From: Fermentibacter sp963718745 [NCBI: Candidatus Fermentibacterota bacterium]
GTDB lineage: Bacteria; Fermentibacterota; Fermentibacteria; Fermentibacterales
Assembly (NCBI GenBank): GCA_963718745.1
Contig: OY970370.1
Span: 310,001 to 374,000 of the forward strand
DNA length: 64,000 nt
Reading direction: 5' to 3'
Notes under the pieces: model-generated
Told to the model about the DNA's origin: nothing
Seen by the model: the letters and a program-made list of their open reading frames with translations, nothing else
The model's database searches: none
Program-made: the position numbers and the translations under genes
In this document: piece after piece, positions 17,544 through 26,011 of the stretch
Layout: each line of letters opens with the position of its first letter
Numbering within the stretch: position 1 is the stretch's first letter

Positions 17544-18850
17544 GACTTCCGGCCCCTGGGCTGGCCCGGATTGCGTATGGAAGCCGCTCTCTTGTAGAAA
17601 CTGGATGCCTCAGTGAAGCGCTTCTGCTTCTCGAGTACGATGGCGAGCTCGGAAAGGATGTCCGGGTCGTCAGGGACGCTTTCGCACGCCGCCCTCAGAT
17701 ACTCCTCCGCGCCGGGGAGCTTCTCCATCAGGTTGTAGCTCCTCCCGAGGAAGAAGAACACGGCCGCATTCCCCCTGGAGATGTGCGATGCCGTCAGGAG
17801 CATCTCTGATGCGCGCTCGTAGAGCCCCCTCCGCAGGAGCGAGACGCCTTCGAGAAAGACCATCTCCTCGCGCGTGGCGCCGTTCCTGGCCGCGATCTCC
17901 TCCCATCCCTTCTCGCGGAGTGTCCCCAGGATCTCGAGCAGGCCCTTGGCCCGGACGTAGAGATCCCTCTCCGGAGATGATGCCGGCGCGGACTGCTCGG
18001 TCGGGGGCCTCTGGACCGGTCTGGCGGCCTTGCTCCTGTCCTGGGGCTGGACGATGCGCTCGGCCGGGATCTCCCTGGGAACCTGCCTGACTGCGGAGAC
18101 CGACTCTCCGTCGTTACGGTCCTCCCCGGTCGCTTCGGCGTGTCCGGGCTCGGGGACAACCTGCGCCACCGTCTCCGCGGACGGCAGCTCCGGCCGGACC
18201 TCGACGGGTTCGGCCATCAGTCCCTCCAGATCCACTCCAGGCTCGGACGCACCTTCCTGTTCAGCGCTCCGTTCCTCGGACGACGCGGCGAAAAGGGCCA
18301 TCTGCCGTCCGGTCAGGCCGTCCGCGAGCAGCTTCCGGAATGATGCAAGCTGTCTCTTCTCGTCCTCCATCTTGATCAGGGGGCGGAGGTGGAACTCGCT
18401 TATGCTCCCCGTGACCAGAAGCTCCTGCCTTATCTGGAGGGGGAGCTTCAGGACGTTGAGGACCTGCGTTATCCTGGCCCGGGAGAAGCCCAGCATCTCT
18501 GCGAGACGGCTCCTGTTCGGCACGATCGATGCCCTGAGGAGGCCGTCGAAGAGGAGCGCCTCCTCGAGGCTGTTCTTCACGGTCTTGTGAGCGATCGGGA
18601 TGTGGACCGGGTTCCTTACGACTATCGCTCTGACGGAGAGCATCCCGGAGGCGCGCGCACGCCAGAAGGAGTCGTGGTTCACAAGGAGCGAGAAGCGATC
18701 GTTCTCCTCGATCAGAACCGGGGGTGGAACCGGTTCCGCTCCCGGCGAGTCCGGGCTCCAGTCCCGCGGTGGATCGAGGGAATCGATCTCGTCGATCCGC
18801 ACCTCCTCCAGCGGAAGATGCTCGAAAAGAGGTTCACTGCCCTTCTGCAC
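17540..18850 (-). CDS. ParB-like HTH protein fused to TPR repeats
   Basis: A 436-aa two-part protein. Residues 10-85 align loosely with the ParB N-terminal domain, but the GERRxRA nucleotide motif is replaced by NHDSFWRARASG (58-69). Residues 90-175 look like the ParB/KorB helix-turn-helix (LAEMLGFSRARITQVLNVLK), with the later FHLRPLI and LTGRQMAL helices. A disordered Pro/Glu/Ser linker (about 190-295) leads to TPR repeats (about 330-430, e.g. AVFFFLGRSYNLMEKLPGAEEYLRAA). There is no parA next to it. It could be a DNA-binding scaffold or regulator. The start is GTG at 18850, 18 bp after miaA. Confidence 0.72.
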   Translation of the reverse strand: MQKGSEPLFEHLPLEEVRIDEIDSLDPPRDWSPDSPGAEPVPPPVLIEENDRFSLLVNHDSFWRARASGMLSVRAIVVRNPVHIPIAHKTVKNSLEEALLFDGLLRASIVPNRSRLAEMLGFSRARITQVLNVLKLPLQIRQELLVTGSISEFHLRPLIKMEDEKRQLASFRKLLADGLTGRQMALFAASSEERSAEQEGASEPGVDLEGLMAEPVEVRPELPSAETVAQVVPEPGHAEATGEDRNDGESVSAVRQVPREIPAERIVQPQDRSKAARPVQRPPTEQSAPASSPERDLYVRAKGLLEILGTLREKGWEEIAARNGATREEMVFLEGVSLLRRGLYERASEMLLTASHISRGNAAVFFFLGRSYNLMEKLPGAEEYLRAACESVPDDPDILSELAIVLEKQKRFTEASSFYKRAASIRNPGQPRGRKS

Positions 18851-18868
18851 GATCCTGTACCCCCGTCC

Positions 18869-19768
18869 TCATCCGAAAAACGACTTCAAAAGGACTTCCG
18901 GATCCAGCCCGTCCGTTGCCGCCACCGCCGGAATCCTGTCCAGCATGTTCCTCTGCTTCCTCGAGAATCGCCATGTGCCGGTCTCTATTGCCGCCGCAGT
19001 CTTTTCGAGGGTCCAGCCCGACTCGATCGAATCGAGCACCTCCCGGTAGCCGATCGTCCTCCCCGGCGCGTGCTCCCGGCCGAACCCCATCCCTGAGAGC
19101 ATCAGGACCTCGTCGACGAGGCCTGAATCCAGCATGTTCCTGGCGCGCGATGCGATCCGCGATCGAAGCTCCTCCCGGGGGACCTCGATGCGCACCACCC
19201 TGAAATCGAAACCGGCCGGTCTGGCAGTACCCGTCCTGAGAGTCGACGCCCTCCTTCCGGAGAGCAGGGTGATCTCGACGGCCCGGAGAGTCCTTACGGC
19301 GTCGGCGGGATCGATCCTGGAGGCGGTTACCGGATCGAGCCTCTCGAGCATCCGCCTCTGGAAGCCTCCGGATCCGGACTCGCATGCCGCGAGCGCCGTC
19401 CGGAGAGCACTGTCCGCCCGGGGGAGATCGTCGAAAGGTCCGGTGAGCGCCCGGATGTAGAGGCCTGTGCCCCCGACGACCACGGGAACCGCTCCCCGCT
19501 TCCTTATCTCCTTGACGAGCTCCGAGGCCTCCCTGGCGAAGCGTCCCGCCGAGTAGGTCCCGTCCGGGTCTATCACATCTATCAGATGGTGCCTCAGCAC
19601 CTCCTGCTCTTCGCGCGTGGGCTTGGCGGTGCCTATGTCCATCAGCCGGTGGACCTGGCGGGAATCCGCGCTGATGACCTCCATAGGGATGGATCTCGAG
19701 AGCTCGAGCGCCGCCCGGGTCTTGCCGGAGGCGGTGCATCCCGTGATCACCGGGACCGGGGCGATCAT
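18869..19768 (-). CDS. miaA: tRNA dimethylallyltransferase
   Basis: MiaA (299 aa) adds a dimethylallyl group to A37 of tRNAs that read U-starting codons. The P-loop is GCTASGKT, followed by ISADSRQVHRLMDIGTAKP and VVVGGTGLYIRAL; the DAVRTLRAVEI block and the C-terminal YREVLDSI block are also typical. The gene overlaps mutL by 4 bp (ATGA), a mutL-miaA order seen in many bacteria. The nearby tRNA-Leu(UAA) has the A36-A37-A38 sequence that MiaA recognises. Confidence 0.95.
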   Translation of the reverse strand: MIAPVPVITGCTASGKTRAALELSRSIPMEVISADSRQVHRLMDIGTAKPTREEQEVLRHHLIDVIDPDGTYSAGRFAREASELVKEIRKRGAVPVVVGGTGLYIRALTGPFDDLPRADSALRTALAACESGSGGFQRRMLERLDPVTASRIDPADAVRTLRAVEITLLSGRRASTLRTGTARPAGFDFRVVRIEVPREELRSRIASRARNMLDSGLVDEVLMLSGMGFGREHAPGRTIGYREVLDSIESGWTLEKTAAAIETGTWRFSRKQRNMLDRIPAVAATDGLDPEVLLKSFFG

Positions 19769-21435
19769 CTCCCGAACCTCCTGGAGAGTTCGTCGTTCGA
19801 TATCTCGATGAGCGTCGGCCTGCCGTGCGGGCAGTGGAACGGGTCGGATGTCGCGAACAGCATGTCCAGCAGCTGTCCGGCCTGCACCGGATCGAGGACG
19901 TCGCCGAGTTTCACCGCACCCGCGCAGGCTGCAGCGGCTGCGATCTGGTCCTGGGGCGGCAGGGAGGCCCTGGAGGGGTCGGAAAGCGAGGAGAGTATCT
20001 CCGAGACAGCCTCAGTACCATGCCTGACTCCCTCCGGAACCGCCCGGAGGAGGAATCTGCCGCCGGATTCCTCGATGTCGAAGCCGGCTTCCGCGATCAT
20101 GTCGGCATACATGTGGAGCTGCTCCGCGGCATCGGCGTCGAGATCGAGAGTCTCCGGCAGCAGCAGGCGCTGCCCCCCGGCGGTAGAAGCCGCGCCCCTC
20201 CTCATGCTCTCGAAGAGAACCCTCTCGTGGGCGGCATGCGGGTCTATGATCACGATCCCTCCGGAGACGGCCGAGACGAGATAGCTCCGCCCCACCTGAT
20301 GGATCGCCGACGAAACCGGGATCCCCCCCGTCCTCACGGTCGGCGCATCCCAGGGGTCCCGCCCCTGGAGAGCGAACGCCTGCTCGAAGAGTTCCGCGGG
20401 AGGGTCCGCCGCAGGTGTGCGATAACCGCCGGTGGGTCCGATCGATCTACGGACGTCCTCGACCCTCCGCCCGGACGCATCCGAAAGCGCCCCGCCGACG
20501 AGCGCCTGGATGAGCGACGGCCGCCTCATCCTCGCCTCCATCTTGGCTGGATGCACGTTCACATCGAACTCGGAAGGATCGAGCTCCAAACTGCACGCAT
20601 AAAGCGGCGTACCCGAGGGTCCCGAGAGCGCGCCCTCGAGCACGAACGAAACGGCGCGCACCGATATCGGACGGCCGTTGAGCACCGTGTACCCGTGCTG
20701 CCTGCTGGCGAACCGCTTGTCCGGGAAGAGAAGGATCCCGGCGGAGCCCGTTCCGTCGGAACGTCGCCCCGTGAAGGCCTTCACCCCGGGGGGTATGGCG
20801 AATCTCTCCCTCATCCTGGATTCGAGGGTTCCGGCCGGGAGCGAGAAGAGCGTCCTGCCGTCGCACACGAGCCTTGTCGACACGCCGTTCCTCGCGAAGG
20901 CAAGACCCTCGAGGTGGCGCTGTATCCAGGACTCCTCGGTCTGCTCTGAGCGAAGGAACTTCCTGCGGGCCGGCTGGTTGAAGAAGATGCCGGCGGCTGT
21001 GACCGTGGTGCCGCGGGTTCTGGCTGCGGGTGTCACGCCCGACAGGACCCCGCCGTCGATGGTGAGCTTCCAGCCCCCGTCGACCGATCCGTCGGAGGTG
21101 ACGATCGTCATATGGGTCACCGCGGCGATGCTGGGGAGCGCCTCTCCGCGGAAGCCGAGTGTGGAAATCCTGTCCAGGTCGGAAGCTGCGGTTATCTTGC
21201 TCGTGGCATGGCGCTGGATCGACAGGAGCAGGTCGTGCCTGGACATGCCGGAACCGTCGTCCCTGACGGTGATGGACTGCCTTCCCCCGCGCTCGATCTC
21301 CACCTCGACGGCCGATGCGCCAGCGTCCAGCGCGTTCTCGACCAGTTCCTTCACGATGGAGGCTGGCCGCTCCACCACCTCCCCTGCGGAGATGAGGTTG
21401 ACCACTTCCTCCCCGAGCACGCGTATGGCCTGCAA
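19765..21435 (-). CDS. mutL: DNA mismatch repair protein MutL
   Basis: MutL (556 aa) couples mismatch recognition to strand removal. The GHKL ATPase motifs are ELVENALDAGAS, RDDGSGM and TLGFRGEAL. The C-terminal domain keeps the metal-dependent nicking motif as DPHAAHERVLFE (from residue 398), with ACAGAVKLGD and CPHGRP, so it should be an endonuclease MutL. The likely start is TTG at 21435, four bases after GGGAGG; this Shine-Dalgarno lies just past the tRNA 3' end. The upstream ATG at 21447 overlaps the last base of the tRNA. No mutS is in the window. Confidence 0.95.
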   Translation of the reverse strand: MQAIRVLGEEVVNLISAGEVVERPASIVKELVENALDAGASAVEVEIERGGRQSITVRDDGSGMSRHDLLLSIQRHATSKITAASDLDRISTLGFRGEALPSIAAVTHMTIVTSDGSVDGGWKLTIDGGVLSGVTPAARTRGTTVTAAGIFFNQPARRKFLRSEQTEESWIQRHLEGLAFARNGVSTRLVCDGRTLFSLPAGTLESRMRERFAIPPGVKAFTGRRSDGTGSAGILLFPDKRFASRQHGYTVLNGRPISVRAVSFVLEGALSGPSGTPLYACSLELDPSEFDVNVHPAKMEARMRRPSLIQALVGGALSDASGRRVEDVRRSIGPTGGYRTPAADPPAELFEQAFALQGRDPWDAPTVRTGGIPVSSAIHQVGRSYLVSAVSGGIVIIDPHAAHERVLFESMRRGAASTAGGQRLLLPETLDLDADAAEQLHMYADMIAEAGFDIEESGGRFLLRAVPEGVRHGTEAVSEILSSLSDPSRASLPPQDQIAAAAACAGAVKLGDVLDPVQAGQLLDMLFATSDPFHCPHGRPTLIEISNDELSRRFGR

Positions 21436-21446
21436 CTGTCCTCCCA

Positions 21447-21531
21447 TGGTGCCGGGAGAGGGATTCGAACCCTCACGGCCGATGGCCGACGGATTTTAAG
21501 TCCGTTGTGTCTGCCGTTCCACCACCCCGGC
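21447..21531 (-). tRNA. tRNA-Leu(UAA), CCA encoded
   Basis: A complete leucine tRNA of 85 nt. The acceptor arm GCCGGGG (21531-21525) pairs with TCCCGGC, the D-arm region reads TGGTGGAACGGCAGACAC, and the anticodon loop is CTTAAAA with anticodon TAA. A long variable arm (CGGCCATCGGCCG-like) marks it as type II. The T-arm is GAGGGTTCGAATCCCTC. A73 and an encoded CCA end at 21447, and that last A is also the first base of an ATG in the mutL frame. Positions 36-38 are AAA, the MiaA target sequence. Confidence 0.95.
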
Positions 21532-21547
21532 CCCGTTTGTTAACGCA

Positions 21548-21576
21548 AGTATGGGGAGAAGTCGGCCTGCGTGCAA
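21548..21576 (-). promoter_or_regulatory. Possible sigma-70 promoter for tRNA-Leu-mutL-miaA
   Basis: A -35-like TTGCAC (21576-21571) and a -10-like CATACT (21553-21548) are exactly 17 bp apart. The expected start point would be about 10 bases upstream of the tRNA 5' end. Each box matches consensus at 4 of 6 positions. Confidence 0.4.
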
Positions 21577-21865
21577 TCGCAAGCCTGTCCCGTACAGCCG
21601 GACCTCGAATCCCGCGCAGCGGGATGCGCTGAGCGGTAGCACAGTCAAGTCATTCCTGCGCGCGCAGGATGACCAGACCCGGCAGTGGTCCGCCATTCTC
21701 GCACTGCCTGGAGTGGTGGACCGCGATAGGGTTAGCGTGAACTACCTCAGACGTGCCCGAAGGGCATACAAGTTTTCAAGCAGACCTGCGAGAGCGGTCA
21801 AGCATGTAACGATATGCACGCACTTTCGCAGGTTCACGATGTGAACCGTGCTGTCGTGCTACCTG

Positions 21866-21890
21866 CTCATTCCGGCTCCGCCGGAATGAG
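21866..21890. repeat. Perfect 11-bp palindromic hairpin, REP-like
   Basis: Arms CTCATTCCGGC and GCCGGAATGAG flank a TCC loop. It lies 45 bp past the stop of the minus-strand propeller gene. No T-run follows, so it resembles a REP/dRS3-type palindrome more than a classical terminator. Confidence 0.5.
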
Positions 21891-21934
21891 TGATCTGAAA
21901 CCAGGAATGGGCCGGTCCGGCCACGGCCGGGGGA

Positions 21935-23050
21935 CTAGTCGGACTCCAGCACGTACACGACCGGGTAGTCGTCCGGATTGACCCTGAACGCCAGGCAGAA
22001 ATCGGGTCCGGGTACCAGCACCACGTCGCTCGAGTAGGGCAGCTCGTCGGCAGAGCAGGTGTACAGGGGGTTCCCGTCCAGGTCGTACACGTCGAAGAAC
22101 GGGACCGTCTCGGTCCCCCGCCTGGCCCAGAGCTCGTCACCTACCACGGACAGGCTCGTTATGGCGGCACAGTAAGGGTCCGGCTCCCATTCAGGCATCG
22201 GCCCCCCGCGCCTGTTCTGCCTGAGAACCTCCATCGCATCCCGCTCCATCTGCATGTCCTCCTCCGTCCGCCTCATCCTGGAGAAGGGTCTGTCCAGGGT
22301 CCGGAGGAGTTCTCCGGAGGCGTCGTAGCAGCGGATCGAATACTCCTCGCTGCTCGGGGTGGAGACATAGACCCGACCGTCTCCGGCGGCCGCGAAGCTG
22401 AGCTGGGTGGCCCGGAAGGTGCTGCTCGGATCCTCCGGGTCGAAGGGCGCGGAGTTGGAGAAGAACACGATGCCCTCCAGGGGGTCCCCGGGGTCCCAGC
22501 CGCATATCGCGGAGCCTATCGTCCCCGCCTCCCTGTCGAACTCGCGCCTTGTCCCGATGATGGAGAGGTCCGGCAGGACGCACATCTCTCCGGGTGCCCT
22601 GGGCGTGATCCCTGTCAGTTCGTGCTCCATCGCCAGGGTCGAATCGAAGAAGACTATCTTCCCCGTGCCCTGGTCGGAGACGGCCACGCCCCCGGCCGGG
22701 GCGGGTACTACGCAGGAGGGCATGGTGAACTCGCCGGGTCCCTCCCCCCTTGCTCCGCCGGAATGGATGAAGCCGCCGTCACGGGAGAACATCGAGAGCC
22801 TGGACGTCTGCTGGTCGAACACGACAACCCTGCCGTCCTCCGTCGGGACCGCGGATCGGATCACGCCGAAGACGTAGTTGGTGTCACCCAGCTCGATGCC
22901 TATCCTGCCCGTCACGGTGAGCGAGTGGTGCGGGACGTCGTATTCCTCTCCGAGGCCGCCCTCTCTGCCTTCGCCGCCGCAGGAGGATGCCGCGACGGCG
23001 AAGAGGATGCTCGCGAAGAGATTGAGAGCCTTGTCCCGGGAAGGAGTCAT
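21935..23050 (-). CDS. 6-bladed beta-propeller lipoprotein
   Basis: A 371-aa lipoprotein of the NHL/6-bladed propeller type. The signal sequence ends AVAASSC. Repeated blades have the pattern VVVFDQQTSRLSMFSRDG, VAVSDQGTGKIVFFDS and WARRGTETVPFFDVYDLDG, and the GARGEGPGEF motif is a hallmark of 6-bladed propeller lipoproteins in FCB bacteria. Binding partner unknown. The ATG at 23050 follows AAGGGA; an upstream in-frame extension overlaps rubrerythrin and looks non-coding. Confidence 0.75.
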   Translation of the reverse strand: MTPSRDKALNLFASILFAVAASSCGGEGREGGLGEEYDVPHHSLTVTGRIGIELGDTNYVFGVIRSAVPTEDGRVVVFDQQTSRLSMFSRDGGFIHSGGARGEGPGEFTMPSCVVPAPAGGVAVSDQGTGKIVFFDSTLAMEHELTGITPRAPGEMCVLPDLSIIGTRREFDREAGTIGSAICGWDPGDPLEGIVFFSNSAPFDPEDPSSTFRATQLSFAAAGDGRVYVSTPSSEEYSIRCYDASGELLRTLDRPFSRMRRTEEDMQMERDAMEVLRQNRRGGPMPEWEPDPYCAAITSLSVVGDELWARRGTETVPFFDVYDLDGNPLYTCSADELPYSSDVVLVPGPDFCLAFRVNPDDYPVVYVLESD

Positions 23051-23101
23051 CGGGGTCCCTTCTTCCGGCTGCCCGGAGTTGCCGGCCGCGCCGGGCCGGA
23101 T

Positions 23102-23122
23102 GGGAGGGGGTCCTCCCCTCCC
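23102..23122 (-). terminator. GC-rich hairpin after rubrerythrin
   Basis: Arms GGGAGGGG (23102-23109) and CCCCTCCC (23115-23122) have a 5-nt loop. A second hairpin GCGCCG/CGGCGC lies at 23139-23156. Both fall between the rubrerythrin stop and the propeller gene start. There is no T-run. Confidence 0.35.
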
Positions 23123-23159
23123 CGCCCTGTCTCGCGACGCGCCGTAAGACCGGCGCCTG

Positions 23160-23660
23160 TCAGTCGATCCTGATGTAGTTCGATCCGGGGGCTCCGCAGA
23201 CCGGACATGTCTCCGGGGCGCCGTGCCCTGCCGTGTGGCCGCAGACGGGGCACACGAAGTAGGGATATGTTTCTGTGGAAGGCTTTCCCAGCGTATCGAG
23301 GAGCCCCTGGTAGAGATCCGCATGGATCTTCTCGACCGCGTTGGCGAACTCGAAGCTCCGCAGTGCCCTGGGGTTTCCCTCGGCCTTCGCGTCCTCGATC
23401 ATGCGTGGATACATGCTCCTGAACTCGTGGGTCTCCCCGGAGACGGCCTCCTCGAGGTTCTCGCGGGTGCTCCCCACCCCTCCCATCGCCCTCAGGTGGG
23501 CGTGGGCATGGACGGTCTCGGCCTCGGCGGCCGCACGGAAGAGCCTGGCTATCTGAGGATGTCCTTCCAGATCGGCCTTCTTCGCAAACGCGAGGTATCT
23601 GCGGTTTGCCTGCGACTCACCGGCAAACGCTTCCTTCAGGTCGTCGACAGTGCTGCCCAT
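23160..23660 (-). CDS. Rubrerythrin
   Basis: A 166-aa rubrerythrin, a non-haem iron peroxidase that protects anaerobes from oxygen and peroxide. The four-helix diiron domain has FAGESQANRRY, AEAETVHAHAH, SGETHEF and AVEKIHADLY. The C-terminal rubredoxin-like knuckle is CPVCGHTAGHGAPETCPVCG. A GAGGAGGAG Shine-Dalgarno precedes the ATG. An AT-rich CATATAAAT element sits about 45 bp upstream. Its presence points to an anaerobic life style. Confidence 0.95.
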   Translation of the reverse strand: MGSTVDDLKEAFAGESQANRRYLAFAKKADLEGHPQIARLFRAAAEAETVHAHAHLRAMGGVGSTRENLEEAVSGETHEFRSMYPRMIEDAKAEGNPRALRSFEFANAVEKIHADLYQGLLDTLGKPSTETYPYFVCPVCGHTAGHGAPETCPVCGAPGSNYIRID

Positions 23661-23827
23661 CTCTCCTCCTCGATCGATGAATTGTCAAACGTTCAGGGAT
23701 TTATATGAAAACCGCGGCTGAGGCACAGGTTCCGCCATTTGCTCCCGGGCTTCCCCCGGGGCCGGCAACGGCTTATCTTATTTCAGTCGAACGGCATCTA
23801 TGCCGGAACCGGACCGATCACACCGTT

Positions 23828-23842
23828 GTCAAAGCCTTTGAC
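23828..23842. promoter_or_regulatory. GTCAAAG-C-CTTTGAC inverted repeat before the C25 protease
   Basis: A perfect 7-1-7 inverted repeat ending 20 bp before the C25 protease ATG. The half site TGTCAAA also occurs upstream of rubrerythrin (about 23683-23689) as part of TTGTCAAACG. It could be an operator or just a hairpin in the leader. Confidence 0.3.
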
Positions 23843-23862
23843 TTCCCGAGGAAGGGGCAAGG

Positions 23863-25944
23863 ATGCGTGCAGGACTCCATTTCCCCCAGGTCGCCCTGGC
23901 CATTCTGACGGCTCATGCAGTCACATCCGTCTCTTTCGCAGGGGAGGTCTCGTTCGATTTCTCGATGGAGCAGAGTGCATTCGAGATGACGACCTTCGGG
24001 GGCGGGGACGTGATCTTCTGGCCGGGAGGCACATCGTGCTTCGAGGAAGGCCTTCCGGATCTCCCCTCCATCGCCAGGACCTTCGTCATCCCCTGCGGGA
24101 CGACCGCATTCGACGCCGAAGTGGAGATCCTCTCCTCTGCCAGGCTCGATGGCATGTACGACATTCTGCCGGTCCGCTCCGTTCCGCTCAACTCGGTTCC
24201 CGGCCCCCTGCTGCGGAACCCTTCGGTCTACTCGACCAGCTCGGATTTCCCGGCCTCCCCTCTGATATCCGTGCAGAACGGCACGCGCACCGGGTTCCGC
24301 CTGGCCACCGTGCAGTTCACACCGTTCTCGTACAACCCGGTCTCGGGTTCGTTGACCTGTGTGACCGAGGCACGCGTCACCCTGCGATGGAGCGATGATC
24401 CGTCCGTTCCCGTCCTCGCGCTCACGGACGCTCAGATCGACAACGCCTCCGGCATCCTCGCGAACATCGTTGCCAATCCCCAGGATCTGACCGCCCGAAG
24501 GCCTTCCGTCCAGGACAACGGCCCGGGCACCGACTGGTCATCCTGGGTCGTGATCTCCTCCTCGATCCACCAGTCCGCGCTGCAGCCCCTGGTCGACCAC
24601 AGGAACGCGACAGGGCTCACGGCCGAATTCGTCTCGACGGAGTGGATCTACGCGAACTACACCGGCTACGACACCCAGGAGCAGATCAGGAACTACATCA
24701 AGGACGCCTACCAGAACCACGGCCTGATGTACGTACTCATAGTTGGCGACTGGGGCGAGACCCAGAGGATCTCCAGCCTCAACGTCGGCGGCTCGACGAC
24801 CCTCAACGAGACCTCCGATCTGTACTACAGCGACATGGACGGCACCTGGGACCTCGACGGCGACCACCTCTACGGCGAGAACTCCGACGGCATCAACTAC
24901 TACTCGGATGTGGCCGTCGGGCGCTTCAGCACGAACCTCACCAACCTCGTGCAGAACATGGTCGACAAGACCATCGAGTACGAGACCATCTCACCTGCCG
25001 GATCCTGGAGGACGCGCGCACTCCTCTGCGGCGCCGGGCTCTGGCCCGAGTACGGTTACTGGGGACGGTTCGTCTGCGATTCGATATGCGAAAGGATCCC
25101 CTCGTCGTGGGTCGAGACCAAGCTGTACGAGTACGCCTCCGGATCCCATCCCACGAACCAGATCGACGTCATCAACGAGGGCGTCAGCTATGTCTCTCCC
25201 CAGGGACACGGGTTCTCCTCGGGGATCTACTGGTACTACGCTCCGACGAGCATGATCACGGCGGGTCTCATCAACGGCATGACCAACTGGGGCATGTTCC
25301 CCGTCTTCCACTCGATCGCCTGCCTCGCAGGCCAGCTGTCCGTCACCAACTGCTGCGCCGAGCGGCTGATGAACTCGACTACGGGCGGTGCGGTGGCGGT
25401 CATGTTCAACTCCAACAACGGCTACGGAGCTCCGCCGTCCATGGGGCCGTCCGAACACCTCGAGGTCCACTTCGCGAATCAGATGTTCGTCTACGGGATA
25501 CAGAGGGTCGGCGACATGCAGGCCGCAGCAAAGGACGCCTTCAAGGCCGCCGGCGGAATGTCGATGCAGAACTGGGTCATCCAGGAGAACAACATGCTGG
25601 GAGACCCCGCTCTGCTCTTCATAACTAACCAGACGGGCATCGAGGGCGGGAGCGGATCTGTCGCGGCAGGGCCGGTGCTCTCCGGCGCGAGCCCCAATCC
25701 CGCGAACGGGAGCTTCTCGGTATCGTGGACACTCCCGACCGCCGGACCGGCGACGCTGTCGATCTATGACACCGCCGGCAGGCTCGTGAGATCGGCAGTT
25801 CCCGATCCTTCGGCGCTCTCCGGCACCATGTCGTTCGACGGCACCGACTCCAGCGGATCTCCCCTTGCCGCGGGCTGTTACCTGCTGAGGCTGGACTCGT
25901 CGTCAGGCTCTGCAGTTTCGAGCATGGTCTACATCGGACGCTGA
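23863..25944 (+). CDS. Gingipain-like C25 family cysteine protease with T9SS-type C-terminal domain
   Basis: A 693-aa secreted protease. A signal peptide covers about residues 1-26, then a beta-rich propeptide-like region to about 210. The C25 catalytic domain has VLIVGDW, a Asp/Tyr-rich segment, the catalytic His in SPQGHG (H449) and the catalytic Cys in SIACLAG (C487). The last 85 residues (LSGASPNPANGSFSV...GCYLLRLDSSS) match the FlgD-Ig/type A sorting domain used for type IX secretion. The ATG follows AAGGGGCAAGG. A strong terminator follows. Likely a cell-surface or released protease for protein feeding. Confidence 0.9.
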   Translation: MRAGLHFPQVALAILTAHAVTSVSFAGEVSFDFSMEQSAFEMTTFGGGDVIFWPGGTSCFEEGLPDLPSIARTFVIPCGTTAFDAEVEILSSARLDGMYDILPVRSVPLNSVPGPLLRNPSVYSTSSDFPASPLISVQNGTRTGFRLATVQFTPFSYNPVSGSLTCVTEARVTLRWSDDPSVPVLALTDAQIDNASGILANIVANPQDLTARRPSVQDNGPGTDWSSWVVISSSIHQSALQPLVDHRNATGLTAEFVSTEWIYANYTGYDTQEQIRNYIKDAYQNHGLMYVLIVGDWGETQRISSLNVGGSTTLNETSDLYYSDMDGTWDLDGDHLYGENSDGINYYSDVAVGRFSTNLTNLVQNMVDKTIEYETISPAGSWRTRALLCGAGLWPEYGYWGRFVCDSICERIPSSWVETKLYEYASGSHPTNQIDVINEGVSYVSPQGHGFSSGIYWYYAPTSMITAGLINGMTNWGMFPVFHSIACLAGQLSVTNCCAERLMNSTTGGAVAVMFNSNNGYGAPPSMGPSEHLEVHFANQMFVYGIQRVGDMQAAAKDAFKAAGGMSMQNWVIQENNMLGDPALLFITNQTGIEGGSGSVAAGPVLSGASPNPANGSFSVSWTLPTAGPATLSIYDTAGRLVRSAVPDPSALSGTMSFDGTDSSGSPLAAGCYLLRLDSSSGSAVSSMVYIGR

Positions 25945-25963
25945 TACCGGAGTCCGGGGATAT

Positions 25964-25992
25964 GGCCGCCGGGCTCGGCCCGGCGGCCTTTT
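25964..25992 (+). terminator. Strong rho-independent terminator
   Basis: A perfect 11-bp stem GGCCGCCGGGC/GCCCGGCGGCC with a TCG loop is followed by TTTT. It lies 20 bp after the C25 protease stop. The same hairpin may also stop the convergent minus-strand operon that ends at 26012. Confidence 0.88.
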
Positions 25993-26011
25993 CCGTTCCA
26001 GGGCTCGAGTC

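Larger units (their letters stand above)
21532..21934. other. 403-bp noncoding region rich in perfect hairpins
   Basis: No credible gene is seen. The region holds the tRNA promoter and at least five inverted repeats: ATCCCGC/GCGGGAT (21609-21625), a GTCAT(T)CCTGCGC/GCGCAGGATGAC palindrome (21649-21673), ACCTGCGA/TCGCAGGT (21784-21832), GGTTCAC/GTGAACC (21831-21847), and an 11-bp CTCATTCCGGC/GCCGGAATGAG stem with a TCC loop (21866-21890). The second and last share a TCATTCC...GGAATGA-type core like REP elements. One or more may end the propeller gene transcript or form a small RNA. Confidence 0.5.

Noticed and set aside
15846-17597. A 583-codon plus-strand frame opposite the Ig-like lipoprotein
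   Set aside because: Antisense shadow of a gene with a lipobox and clear Ig-like features; Arg/Gly/Pro/Asp-rich, with no domain.
21605-21680. A tRNA-like D-arm (GAGCGGTAGCAC) next to a TCGAATCCC stretch
   Set aside because: The arms are in the wrong order and no acceptor stem or anticodon arm can be drawn.
21551-21844. A 97-codon plus-strand frame in the hairpin-rich gap
   Set aside because: No Shine-Dalgarno, no likeness to proteins, and the base pattern is that of inverted repeats.
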